NCBI GenBank assembly: GCA_907165135.1
Contig: OU015568.1
Coordinates: 2,612,501-2,676,500 of the forward strand
Reading direction: 5' to 3'
From: Oikopleura dioica
Taxonomy: Eukaryota; Chordata; Appendicularia; Copelata; Oikopleuridae
Length of the DNA: 64,000 nt
A model generated the notes under the pieces. That model was not told the DNA's origin. It did not search any database and saw only the letters and a program-made list of their open reading frames with translations. Positions 11,786 to 22,513 of this stretch are shown here, piece by piece. Both the position numbers and the translations under genes were made by a program. Within the stretch, counting starts at the first letter, position 1, and each line of letters opens with the position of its first letter.

Positions 11786-11908
11786 ATGACAAGACTGAGT
11801 TCACTCACCTTCAACGTGACCCGCGTCTCGGCAGCAATTTCCCGCAGCAATAAAAAGACAAATGTCTTTTACAAAGGTGATGTCAAATTCAATCCACACT
11901 GCAAATAA
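11786..11908 (+). CDS. Possible 40-aa protein
   Basis: An uninterrupted ATG-TAA frame (MTRLSSLTFNVTRVSAAISR...) of 40 codons in otherwise AT-rich intergenic DNA, with locally higher GC and immediately overlapped by AATAAAG after the stop. The basic, amphipathic N-terminus resembles a mitochondrial targeting peptide. No family recognised; could be chance. Confidence 0.3.
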   Translation: MTRLSSLTFNVTRVSAAISRSNKKTNVFYKGDVKFNPHCK

Positions 11909-12429
11909 AGAAGAATTGGAATTCAAATATCATTCATTTTCTTGATTAGTTCTTTTTTTTAACATTTTCATTTATTTTTTTTTTGAATAAACTTGAATAA
12001 AAATTATTCTTCCAAAACAAGAATTTTAAAAATAAAGGTCGGAAAGAAATAAATAAAATTTTGAAATTATCTCTAGGTCTTATTTGGCTTGGATTGCGTA
12101 TCAATTAAGTTTTGCAATGACCAGCTTGAAGCTTATCAAAGAAAGTTAGCTTGTTATCGATTTTGAGATGAAATAAATTTAGTTTTATTGCAGCAGGAGC
12201 GGGGGGAAGGGGTCACCTTCTGTATATGTTTGCCCAATCCGTGTTCAAATTTACCTTTTCGGCGGAAAACCGCTCAGCGCAGGATATTCACCTTTCCAAA
12301 TTCATCATACAGTGTTCTTACATCTTAAAAGCTGGAATCATTCGATGATTTGACTTTTTTCATTTCAAAAGAGAATATTTACGAAGACGCATTTCTTCCT
12401 AGTTTTTGCTATTTTGTAGCTTGAATTAA

Positions 12430-12576
12430 GGGTATCACCCTATAAAACGAATTCTAGAGCGATTTCTTGCAAAATAATGAAGTTTTCAAATTAAGCTTTC
12501 AGGCAAAATTTTTAGGATTTTTTAAAGACTGCCTTGATTCTGACTATTTAAAAAATTTATATTGAGAGGAGTGCCC
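12430..12576. mobile_element. Probable TTAA-flanked MITE (degenerate)
   Basis: TTAA at 12426-12429 followed by GGGTATCACCC, and at the other end ...GAGTGCCC followed by TTAA at 12577-12580. The ends match only loosely (GGG[T/C]A), but the left end is nearly identical to the element at 44484. 147 bp, non-coding. The surrounding 11.9-12.7 kb holds no other gene I can support. Confidence 0.4.
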
Positions 12577-12715
12577 TTAAGTTGACTCACCTAAGACAAT
12601 CGACAGCAGAGACAATGATAATAGAGTCAAATAATTGCCCTGTTTTATATGATTATACTGTGTCATTGAGACTTGAATCTGATGAAAAGAAAATTATTTG
12701 ACTTGTTGATTTTAG

Positions 12716-15700
12716 ATGGGAAATTGCGGCGGAAAGCCTCTCCCGAAAGAGACTATTGATGAAAGTCAAAAAGCTCACCAGGAGATTCCGAAAGCGCTGA
12801 TAAGCTCTGGCGCAAGAAAATCCGTCCGACATGTCGATCTCAGCGACAATTCCATCACGACTATCGACTCGAAATTCTGGCTCAACGAGAACATCGTCGA
12901 AATCAACATTTCGAAAAACTCAACATTTACAGCGATTCCAGCTGAATTGGCGAAATTGAGCAAACTGGAGCGACTTGATTTATCGCAAACGGGAATCATG
13001 GAAATTCCCGATTTTGTTTGGACAATGCAGAGTTTGAAAATCCTCAACGTCTCGGGGACAAAAGTCACCAGTCTTGGACTCTTGGCGGGGAACAACATCG
13101 CCAGTTTGGATATCTCGGGTCTGGGGCTCAAAGAACTGCCAGAAACGATCAGCGCTTTTGGCAATTTACAAGTACTCAAAGCAGCTGATAACAAATTGGC
13201 AACGCTTCCGGAGAACATCTCAAAATGCTCGAAATTAAAGGTTTTTTTTTCTCAAAATCTCAAGACAAAAAAACATAAAAATGCTTTTAAGGAACTCCAT
13301 CTCGAAGGAAACCTCTTGACTCACCTTCCATTGGCTGAAAATCTCCAAAAACTCGAAGTCCTCAAAATTGTCAAGGACCAAAAAGAAAAGGCCGCTGTTC
13401 TGCAAGAAGGTCTTTTCAAAGAGAAAAAGTGCTTGACTTGCGCTTATTTTAAATCCGGCGCTGCTCCAGTCGCTCCAAAGAGAAGTGAAAGTTTGCAGAA
13501 AAGAAATGAAGAGGCTGAGCTTAATGTTACGATTGTGACTGCTTCTACAGAGGTAACCATGAATTAAACCCTCTGTTTGCTAATTTGATAATCAGGTGAA
13601 AGCAGCGCCGCGTCTAATGGAGCCGCCAAAAATTGTCATCGACGAATTCGAAGAGACAACAAAGAGCGCTGAAGAAGACAGTCCTGACAAGACTGTCGAA
13701 GAAGACAATGATCAAAATGGAAATGAAGAGAAGAAACAAGAGGAAAAACAAAAGATTGATGCTAATGCTGATGCTGTTGTTGATAATCAAAGTGAAGGAA
13801 AAGGATCAAGAAAATCTTCCTCAAGCTCTTCCTCTTCATCTACATCAAGGTTGGCGATCTTTTAGGATTTTTTTGATATCTTTATTTTGAAATATTCTAA
13901 TTGCAGATATGATCCGCTGCGCTCTTTTCAGGCAAGCATACAAAAATCAGGAAAGCCTTAAAGGAAAATCTGAATCATGGGAATTGTAGAGCAGACAATT
14001 CTCTATAATAGCATTCTAGTTTTTATAAAATTTGAACGAAAAATTTAGGAGGAAATGTCACTAGAAGAAAACTGGCGGTTTTCAGATAACTATTCGCTGC
14101 CAATTTATTTGATTTTCGCAGGAAAAGACTTCAAGGATTCCAAATCTTTTTGAATCGTGGAAAAATCTTAGTCCGATCAGATTTTATGGCTCTGTGAGAA
14201 ATAGGTTCTGTCGGAGCGCGGATCCAGCAACTTTTTTTTCAATAGAAAGAACAAATATTGTTTGAGATATATATTAAAGTATTGCATTTGTTTACAAATG
14301 ATAAGACATTTTTAATTACAGATGAAGTCAGTTTCAGATTTATAGTTCCTAACAGATGTTCTTAACAGATTCTTCGACATTTCTTGGATATTTTGAGGCG
14401 GCCTTTTAAGGTTTTTATCTGATGAATTTATGTACCTTTGATTTGATTATAAAAACGTTGTCAAACTTTTGCCCTTACTTGAGAACATCGTCAGTTGAGT
14501 AGCCAAAAATGACGAAATCCGTAAAGTAGTGTCTGTAAATTTCGATGGCCGTTTCTCTCGGGATATTTTTCCAGTTCATTTCATCGGGCGGTCTTATTGC
14601 TTCTTCTTTTTCTTGAACTTCATCATCGACCTCATTTTCTTTAACCTTCCTGTTTGCCTTTTCGTCCCACCTGTATTTACCACTGATGTTGATTTTTCTA
14701 AAAAGCCCGATTTCTTTGAGCAACAGCTCGATTTCTTCCTCGCTATTTTCCAAATGAGTGATGAGGTTATAATCCATGGCACAGGGAGAACAGCGGTAGA
14801 AGATCGACTTCCAGTGAGGATTATGTCGAGTGTCTCCTGGATTATTCGCAATAAACTCAACAAAAGCTTCGAAAGTTGTTCGCAACCCGTCTGGAATTTC
14901 TCCGTAAAACTGATGAAAAGGCTTGATCGAGGGTAAAAACTTGTCATACACGCTGCTCCCTGGTCTGTTGCTCCGCATTTTGTCATGCCAGGCTGAGTGG
15001 ATCCGCGAAAAAGGATTTCTTTGATCGGTTTTTAGATAGAAAACGTGAGTTAGAGTCTACTAACCCGAAGTAAGCCTTATCGTGATTGGTGGACGGAAAA
15101 AATATTAGCTTCTGATTGGCTGAAAGAAACCCAAATTTTAATTTTTAATGAACCGTTTCTTGTGTTGGCAACTCTCTTCGATGCTGTAAGAATTTTTCGA
15201 AGATCTTTCTTTTCTTTCGTATACCGATGAAGAATCGTTGGTTCGACTCTTGGGAGAACTTCATACAGTGTGTTCGTCGTTGCATCCACAACAGTTGCTC
15301 CACTTTTAATGTCTCTCTGAAACCCCCTTGCTGCGTCGTCTCCTTTTGTCAAGTTCAAAAAATGAACATCAAGAGCTTTTTGCCAATTTGATGTTCCGCT
15401 TTTTGGTGGCAAACAGATCATCAAATCCATTGTTTCTGTCAGATTGAAGATGCTTGTTCTTGCTACTCTATTTGCGATGCAAGAATCTTCTGATTCTTCG
15501 AAATCGGGAAGATCGGCATCTATGTCGTGAATCTGCTGATGGAGCTTCAGAAGTTGTTGAAGAGTTGGAAGTGGTTTTGATTGAAGAGTTTTTTGAATAA
15601 GAGGTAAAGCTGAAAGGGGCTTTTAAAGACTGTTATTACTGAAAATCGAATTTTTCTTTTGATTATTTATTTTCATCAAAAAAGCCCAAAACTGAACATG

Positions 15701-16539
15701 CTCGTTTAAAAGTTAGTCTTCTTCTTTGAAAAGTCTCTAGAATTTCTTCTTCTTCGCTTATAAACTCCTCTGTTATCGATGCATACTCATTGTCATTTTC
15801 CATATCTATTAGAAACGACCCAAAAAACAATATTACGAAGAAAAACGTAAATTTTAGTGTTTCTGCAATCTCCATTTTTTTTATAAATTCTGTAAAAATA
15901 TGGCTTGGTTGCGAACTTAGTATGAGCCCAAGGCTCTTCCGTAGAAGCCTTGTTTTGTTGCCTCAGGGTTTTTCGGCATTTTTCGCTCAAATCACTACGA
16001 AGATTCTCGCGCTTTGCTCATATTTCGTCTTACTGAAAGAATACTCACAAATTTTTTTAAGATGATATTGAATTAATTGTTTCAGTTCATCAAAATCTTG
16101 CTGTGACTGCAACACAGATGCGGACATTATCGATGAAGACGCGACTACTCAAGACGAACCTCAACGTGAAGCAGCTCCCGCCGACGAAACAGCTGTTCCT
16201 TCCGTTATCACGGAAGAACAAAAAGAGGAAACGACGGACTCTATTTTTGTAGAAGACGAGGAACCTGCAACAATAACCCTGACAGACGAAAAAGGAGATG
16301 AAGCAGTTCCAGAATCACCAAAGCCTGAAATCGCTCCGAAACCAAAGTGCGTCAAGTTTTCTCTCTCGGAGTACCCAGGAGAAGTCGACCACGTAGTTGA
16401 GAAAACTGAACTTTCCGAAAGTAAAGAAGACGAGGAAGGAGTCAAAATTACTACAGTCACTACCACTGTGACAACAGTTGTTAATGGTGATGCAGAAGAA
16501 GATAATCAAGAATCAGGAAAGGATCAATACGTTTTGTAA
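12716..16539 (+). CDS. Leucine-rich-repeat protein with acidic tail, N-myristoylation signal
   Basis: Exons 12716-13240, 13292-13552, 13596-13849, 13907-13931, 14122-14156, 16086-16539 join in phase to 517 aa. The start MGNCGGK is a strong myristoyl/palmitoyl signal, placing it at a membrane's cytosolic face. Residues about 35-220 contain LRRs (VRHVDLSDNSITTID, LERLDLSQTGI, LQVLKAADNKLATLP). The rest is acidic and Ser-rich, then a Cys cluster (KSCCDCNT) and a long Glu/Asp/Thr tail ending DQYVL. Intron 4 is GC-AG. Intron 5 (14157-16085) hosts a sulfotransferase gene on the other strand. Reading on past 14156 also stays open to TGA at about 14262, so a short isoform is possible. The ATG follows TTTTAG (trans-splice-like). 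Confidence 0.72.
14475..15875 (-). CDS. Carbohydrate sulfotransferase (Sulfotransfer_2/CHST8-14 type), nested
   Basis: Type II Golgi sulfotransferase, 384 aa. Exons 15875-15698, 15609-15177, 15018-14475. MEIAETLKFTFFFVILFFGS is the anchor, followed by an acidic stem. PAPS-binding 5' motif: MICLPPKSGTSNWQKAL. The 3' motif region reads NPFSRIHSAWHDKM. A late CSPCAMDYNLI matches the family's conserved Cys/Tyr block. The second intron (15019-15176) has no in-phase GT donor; a GA donor (AA|GAGAG) keeps phase but replaces the usual Arg before NPFSR with Lys, so that boundary is uncertain. The whole gene lies inside intron 5 of the LRR gene on the opposite strand. Confidence 0.8.
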
Positions 16540-16586
16540 AGGCGTTTTATTTGGATGAAAACGGTAAGAAAAGAGCTCTGTTAAGC

Positions 16587-17159
16587 TCAGCCAGTGGTCG
16601 ACCAGTGTTGCCAGCACTAGAAATATGATTTTTTAAAGAGAGAAAACCCCTCTCTTTTCTATTCACCTTTAGAACTCCAGAATCATAATTGCATTCTTGC
16701 CGCAATTCTTTCCTGATGACACCTCCTTTTGGGTTCTTGATGCAATGAACGATACTTTGGATGTATCCATTATTACTCCAGTTCATTCTTTCATCGCACT
16801 TGGCCCCGACTTTTATCGGGTCTTTGCAAGGAACAGCTGCGGTACTGGTGGCAGTGCAAACTTTTCCCTTTTGTGGAACACTTTCCCATTTCGGTTTGTC
16901 GCCAACATAGTCAATTAGGGGAGGAGCTTGTTTTTTCTTCGGCTTCTTTTTCTCTTAAAAATTCTAAAACTTATTGCGGTGAAGGAAGCATACTTTTTGA
17001 TGGTGGTTTTGGTCGAGTATTTATTCTCGGGGGACTTTTTGAAGGGAAAATTTTTGAAGAATTGGTGTTTTTCTCAGATATTTCTTCATTTCTTCCCCAA
17101 AAACAAGCGTCGATACGTTGAATTGCCAAAAATAGAAATAAAAATTTTGTGTTCTTCAT
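16587..17159 (-). CDS. Basic secreted Cys-containing protein
   Basis: Exons 17159-16994, 16953-16667, 16616-16587; 160 aa. MKNTKFLFLFLAIQRIDA is a signal peptide. A Pro/Lys-rich linker (PSKKKKKPKKKQAPP) leads to a small domain with six cysteines and Trp (KWESVPQKGKVC, VPCKD, AKCDERMNW, IVHCIKN, QECNYD, KCWQHW). The basic linker suggests binding to sulfated glycans or other polyanions; that is inference. Reminiscent in style of heparin-binding factors, but no family match claimed. Convergent with the LRR gene: the stops are about 50 bp apart. Confidence 0.7.
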
Positions 17160-17351
17160 AAAATTTTGCTGAAAAAATGAGGAAATAGAAAACAAATCCT
17201 TCATCTTATTCCTAAACAGCGGCCACAAGTGGAAAACGCCTACGGCACTTTTTTCTCAAGAATTTCTGCGCTTTTCTTTTTTCACGTAAAGAAAGATAAG
17301 TGGCTAGAAGCTAGTCTGTAATCCTATGTCGGAAAATGATTTTGATCCTGA

Positions 17352-19011
17352 AAAGACAACAATTCTCTGGAGAAAGCTGAAAAGCAAGAATCAACGTTGG
17401 CTAAAGAAAAATCTCCCGAGCCCTCTAGACCTGCTCATAGTTCTGAGGATTGTTTCAAAAGCGAAATCTTGCGCTCACGAGGAGTCGGAAGCGTACGCCG
17501 ATCGATGATGATGTTCATGGAAGAGCAAGAAAAGGCAGCGGCTTCGAAGAGCTCAGCTGCGAGGAGTGTCAAGAAAATGCCCGCTTTCGTCGACTATCAA
17601 ACCGATCAGCCGAGTCTGACTGGAACTGGTGTTGTTAGAGTCGCAGTTCCAATTCCACAAAATTTTGTTGTAAGTCGAATTGAAGACCGAAAAAACCATG
17701 ATTTATTCATTTTTAGGAACCAAAGATTGAGCGAAAGCCAATCAAAACCGGTCGAATCGAGCAAATCTACGACGATGGTAAGTTCTTTACATTCAGTCCA
17801 TTTTTATGCATTTTCTTAGCTCCGGAGCCGGAACCAACCCTCAAATTCCTACCAAATAAACCCTCAATGGATCTTGTTTCCTCAACCCCAAAACCAGCCG
17901 AAGATCACAAAGCAAGAATAAAAATCGCTGCATCCGAGGAAGCAAGAGCGATTGTCGCCTCAGCCGCCACTAGAAATGCGTCAATCGAAAACGAAGATGA
18001 AATTTTTGTTGAGAAAAATTTCGACAATCAAGTCGAGGTTAAAACTGCACAGAATGTGGAAACGAAAACTATCGAAGTCGAAAATGGAATTTTAACTACA
18101 GAAGGTATATTCTGAATATAATATTCAGACAGTTTTTCAATACAGATCATGTAATGTCCATACAATATTAATTGTCAATTACAATACTGTATTGTCAATA
18201 CAGTATTGAATGCCCTTGACATCCAGGCTGTGTAAGAACAAGCCTATTCGGAATAGCCTTTTTTGATTAAAAGATCAAAATTCAGTGACGACAACAAAGA
18301 CAACCGTCAGCTCTTCCCGCCAGATTACTTACAGTCATCAAGAAACAATCGACTATGACGACCGTGAAGTGACGAGAAACGAGACTGTCATTAGCAATTC
18401 TTCATCGGAAAACACAAAAGTCGAGGCTGACAATCTCGACATGTCTTTTGGCGACATCAAAATCGAACCTGAACATCTGAGGCCACCATCACCTGCCCAG
18501 GAAAAAGTCGAAGGTTAGCTCAGTTCTCTCTATTATTAAAGTTCAAAATGATTTTTAAAGAAAGCAAAATCGAACTGTCAATCTTGGACATCCTGAAACA
18601 AACTCATTTTGATGAAGAACCCCAAGAAATAGTCATTACCGCAAAACGAGATCGAGGAGCCTCTCTTGGACTATCCATCACTTCACCTCTGGTAAGAAGT
18701 CAATTTTTAAATAGCCCATTAACATCTTTTATCAAAGGAAGAGCCAGCTGTTGATGTCCCGCTAGCAGCCGATACCGTCATTATCAAAGACATTGTTGTC
18801 TCTTCCAGCGCCAGTTTCAACCAATCACCTAAGATTGGCGATGTCCTAGGTATCTCCGACATCCTTTTAGCCTCAGTCTCACCTCTTTTTAGTTTCAATT
18901 GATGGGATCGAAATCAATTCTTCAAACATCGAGAGTGAGCTTCAAAATTGCGGAAATCTGATCACCCTCAAATTTAAACGCTTCCCGAGTGCCTTTTCTG
19001 GATACAACTAA
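17352..19011 (+). CDS. PDZ-domain protein, 5' end unresolved
   Basis: Exons (17352)-17669, 17717-17777, 17820-18104, 18286-18513, 18561-18691, 18738-18849, 18893-19011, all GT-AG and phase-consistent to TAA. A long disordered, Ser/Thr/Glu-rich region precedes one C-terminal PDZ domain: RDRGASLGLSI (carboxylate-binding loop GLSI), then DTVIIKDIVVSSSA, KIGDVLVSIDGIEINSS, and LITLKFKR. This type binds C-terminal peptides and scaffolds cortical complexes. The start is unclear: ATG 17326 is in another frame, so either a short upstream exon or the internal MMMFM (17506) is used after trans-splicing at AAAAG|AC. Confidence 0.75.
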
Positions 19012-19261
19012 AGATGATCTGAGTCTTATTGATAAATATGAAATTCTAAACACTGTGCTTCTTAATAAAATAGAATCAGTTTGCGGCTGGAATCCGAAGG
19101 CTGAAAGAAAAACATCATAGTCTATCTTGTTCACTCATCACTTACCATTTGCATCATGAAGAAGGGTCATTAGTACGAAAAAAGAGCAGTTGACAACGCT
19201 GATATCGTGGCGCTATTTATGCATGAATATAAAGAGGGGCTTTCATCATTTTCTAAAAAAA

Positions 19262-19535
19262 ATGAATCTTTTGAGTTTCTTTCTCTTTTTTGTCTCGAGT
19301 CTTTCTGCGATGAAAGTAATGCGAAGAGGTTTCAACCCTTTCAACTAGTAAGTTTTTTCTTCGAAAGTCCTTTTTTTCTCAAATTTGAATAAGTGAAACT
19401 CAATATAAGAGCTTATCATTCAGTATGTATGAGTACGACAGCTCCCCGGAAGGAACTACAGACGATTTCTTTGTGAATGAGAAACCCTATCGGAAACATG
19501 AAAACCTCAATTATCAAAAGTTCCTCGAGGGCTAG
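19262..19535 (+). CDS. Short secreted peptide precursor
   Basis: Two exons, 19262-19347 and 19424-19535, give 65 aa ending at TAG. MNLLSFFLFFVSSLSA is a clear signal peptide. The mature part is Tyr/Asn/Glu-rich with possible basic cleavage sites (VMRRG, PYRKHE), so a peptide hormone precursor is possible but not shown. A TATAAA-like motif lies at about 19229, 30 bp upstream of the start. No family recognised. Confidence 0.6.
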
Positions 19536-19719
19536 GGCATCAGTTATTCCACTATGATCTGCTTTGTCATCAGAATAAAAGATGAATAAATGTCAAGCTA
19601 TATTTTCTCAGAAATGCAATGGTTACAGTGATAAAATTTTAAATAAGTCTTTAAGATTTCCGACAGGCCGAATTAATAAGAAATCAAAGATTTATTTCTC
19701 CGAAAAGCTTTTATTTATT

Positions 19720-20766
19720 TTAAGCCCAGTTCATCTGCCAGTCTGAATTGAACTGAACGTTGCCATCTGAGCCGATGATAATTGGGCCTTTCAGGGTTTT
19801 TCATTTTTTATGAATCGAAGTTTTTGATTGAGGAAAAAAACTGGAAAACCCTGACCTGCTTGAGTTCGACGGCGAGTAGTTGTCGTGGTGGTTGTTGTGG
19901 TCGTCGTTGTTGTGGTGGTTGTTGTTGTGGAAGATGTTGTTGTTACTAGATCGGTTGTTGTGTCTGAAATGATTATGGTTTGTTCCTTTTGTTGGGAAGA
20001 TTACCGAGGTTGTAAGCGTTTGGATCGCTTCGATGATGATGTCCAGATCCCATATGATGACTTTGCCCAGATGAGTGATGATTGCTTCCGCTCATGAAAT
20101 GACCGTTCCCATGGTGAGAACCGCAGTTGGGGTCGTCATGATCGCAGCGGCTCAGCTCCTCTAGAATTTTTTTTTTCGATTTTTGGTTTCTAGAGATTGT
20201 CAATTACCGTCGATAAAATGGCTTTGCCGATGAGCTCTTTCACATTTGGTAAAGATTTTTCCACCGCCTCTTGGTTCACAGTGATTGTGTTGGTTGAAAT
20301 GATGATGGGAGTTTTCGTGATTCCAGCTGTTCTTGACGTACAAATCTGCAGCGTTTATGGCGAATTGCTTGTCGCATTCGCACACTTTTCGAGCGCAGGT
20401 GTTTTCGCGGTCGGTGCAGGTAATTGGGTCGTACCAGTTCTTCCCGGCGGCGGGGCGGTTGAGAGCGTAAGAATACGTTTGAGAATGCGTGTCGCACTTG
20501 ATGTCAGATTCTTCGATGCAAGAGTAGCAGGTTCGGAGGAGGGCGCAGTTGAGGTCAACATGGTCTGCTGGACGACCTTTTCCACCGGTGAAGATGTAAT
20601 GTGAGTGATCAGGCATACAGTGACATCCATAACTAAATATTTGCATAATCTTAGTCAGACGTTCGAAGAGTGAGAGTGTAATATTAACGATTAAATAAAC
20701 TTTGCGAACAAAATAGAGATATTTTTTCAAAAGAATGTCACGAAATGATAAAATGCAGGCTGACAC
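19720..20766 (-). CDS. Secretory phospholipase A2-like protein lacking the catalytic His/Asp
   Basis: Exons 20766-20208, 20160-20005, 19963-19856, 19787-19720, all GT-AG; 296 aa. The sPLA2 fold is recognisable: YGCHC, then GKGRPADHVD, CYSCIEESDIKC, and CECDKQFA. Where active enzymes have CCxxHDxCY this protein has NCALLRTCY: the catalytic His is Leu and the calcium-binding Asp is Arg, so hydrolysis is not expected. A His/Gly/Ser-rich segment, a run of about 25 Thr (mucin-like) and a short C-terminal FNSDWQMNWA follow. It may be a structural or binding protein. The start is uncertain: 20766 has only a weak hydrophobic stretch and overlaps the start of the opposite-strand RING gene; ATG 20646 is the alternative. 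Confidence 0.72.
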
Positions 20767-21273
20767 TGACTATGTCGCCGATTTTCACCGATTTCCTTTG
20801 CGTTCAAAAAAAATTGAAAAAACAATTGGTGAAAAACTTGCCGATCTCACAAAAGAAGTGAATCTGAATGAGGCTCAACTACAAGAAGAAATCAAAAATG
20901 GGAACAAGGAAATTAAAGATCTGAAAAATAAAGTTACACAGCTTGAAAAGAAAAACATCGCCTTAGTAAAAGAAAAAAAAATTCAAAAAGGACAACGAAC
21001 AAATTTTGAAGGCACTTGGAAAATTATCTCTTGACTTTATTGAACAAAAAGGTTAGAAAGTTTCAATAATCACATTCAGTTATTATTTCAGGCTTATCAC
21101 TTCAATGCAAAATCTGCCAAGAAATGTTTACGGATGGCGATCATTTCCAAACGGGACTCAAATGTGGCCACACTTTCGGCGAGTCGTGCATTCGAAAGTC
21201 CTTGGCAAATGTCAAACGATGCCCTGTATGTAACAAAAATGCTGACATTTCCGATTTGAGCCGTGTTTACTGA
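20735..21273 (+). CDS. Coiled-coil protein with degenerate RING finger
   Basis: Exons 20735-21011 and 21092-21273; 152 aa. The first exon is charged with a coiled coil (EVNLNEAQLQEEIKNGNK...). The second encodes a C-terminal RING: CKICQEMF, KCGHTFGESCI, RCPVC. The third zinc-pair cysteine is Gly (HTFGESC instead of HTFCxxC), so one zinc site is incomplete; E3 activity is uncertain. The intron (21012-21091) begins GC and ends TTTCAG. Confidence 0.72.
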
Positions 21274-21397
21274 GTAAAAACTTTTTACTAAAAAGCGGCT
21301 TTTTACGAAATTAAATTTGTCATTAAATCTCATTGTGACTAAGTTTTTTATGATTCCGGTAAATTTGAGTTCCCTTTTCCAATGAAATTAAAAAATC

Positions 21398-21860
21398 TTA
21401 CCCGTGATAAAGTTCCATGGTGTACTCCGCATAAGCTTCATTTTCAGTATTTGACGTAATTGTATGTTTGAACTCAATTCCCGTCGAGACTTGGGACTCG
21501 CTCATAAATCCTAGCGCGCTGTGTCGGCCTGAAATATGCGGCAGGTAGGTATGATAGACGATCCCATTTGCTTGATGCGTCCAGACGAGCATTCCCATTA
21601 GCAACTTGAATCGAATTCGTGAAATATCAACGGTTCTCTGGGTCAGTCCTTCCAAGTCGCCAAGCTCGGTCAGGATGTTTCCAGCAATTCCGGTTGAGTT
21701 GGCGATTCCAAGTTGCCATTCGAGAAGTTGGATTTTGACAGCCTCTTCTCGGAGAGCACCATTTTGAGGAGCTAAAATAATGAAAGTTTAGGCAAAAATC
21801 TCTCTTCTAACCAACAGCTCCAAAAACACCACTTGAAAGAAAAACGTTAAAAAGCTTCAT
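21398..21860 (-). CDS. Small secreted protein, unknown
   Basis: Exons 21860-21830 and 21771-21398; 134 aa. The short first exon encodes MKLFNVFLSS, joined through a GTGTTT donor to APQNGALREEAV, giving a signal peptide with a predicted Ser-Ala cleavage. The rest (ILTELGDLEGLTQRTVDIS, HISGRHSALGFMS, FKHTITSNTENEA) lacks cysteines and looks beta-rich. No family recognised. The terminal GGGTAAG could also serve as a donor (to an acceptor at about 21335), changing only the last few residues. Confidence 0.62.
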
Positions 21861-22513
21861 CAAATGTCGACGTTGCTGAGTCGTATTTGAGATTAACTGA
21901 GATTTTTGCAAGCATTGAAACTCTATATATACGGAAAATTCTGTTGAGAAATGTGAGTTTTGGTTTTTAGCGGCGATGTAACGGTCTACGGCGCGGACTA
22001 TGGGAGCATGTTTTTTGAAGAAACCGCAAAGATTAAATGATTCTAGAGGTTTTTGGTAAGGAGAAATAAATGAAAAAATATTAGAATTACAATTTTACCG
22101 ATTTGAACTTGGCAAGGGGTCTTTTTAGATTTGTTGGGCCTTGAATTATTATGAAATTTATGCTCGAAAGAATCTGACATAAGATCTGTCAGTCAGGTGG
22201 ACTTTGGGACGCTCATGACGAAACGCCGGTGATTGACGAAATCGAAAACCAAAATGGTGCCATTTTGAGCTCTCCGACTTCATGTAAAATCTAGTTTCCA
22301 TCAAATCCATTTGAAAAATAGAGAAAAAAGGTCTTTGACGAACTTGTTAACCTTCTTCTGATAGACAATCATTTATTTGGTTCCGTCAAATATTGACAAA
22401 TCTGCCATTTCTAACACCTTTTGAATCTCAACCGCGTTTTTGCCCTTGAGCTATTGTAAAAACTCTGACTTGAAAGCCTTTCAGAAAACAAAAGAAAGAG
22501 AAGTCAAAACAAA

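Noticed and set aside
14122..14262. Terminal exon of the LRR gene ending at about 14262
   Set aside because: Open and plausible, but using the GT at 14157 joins in perfect phase to the large acidic exon at 16086, which otherwise has no start. Kept only as a possible short isoform.
20197..20604. Long plus-strand open frame over the PLA2-like gene
   Set aside because: It is the mirror of the opposite-strand exon, which has the family motifs, cysteine spacing and correct splice sites.
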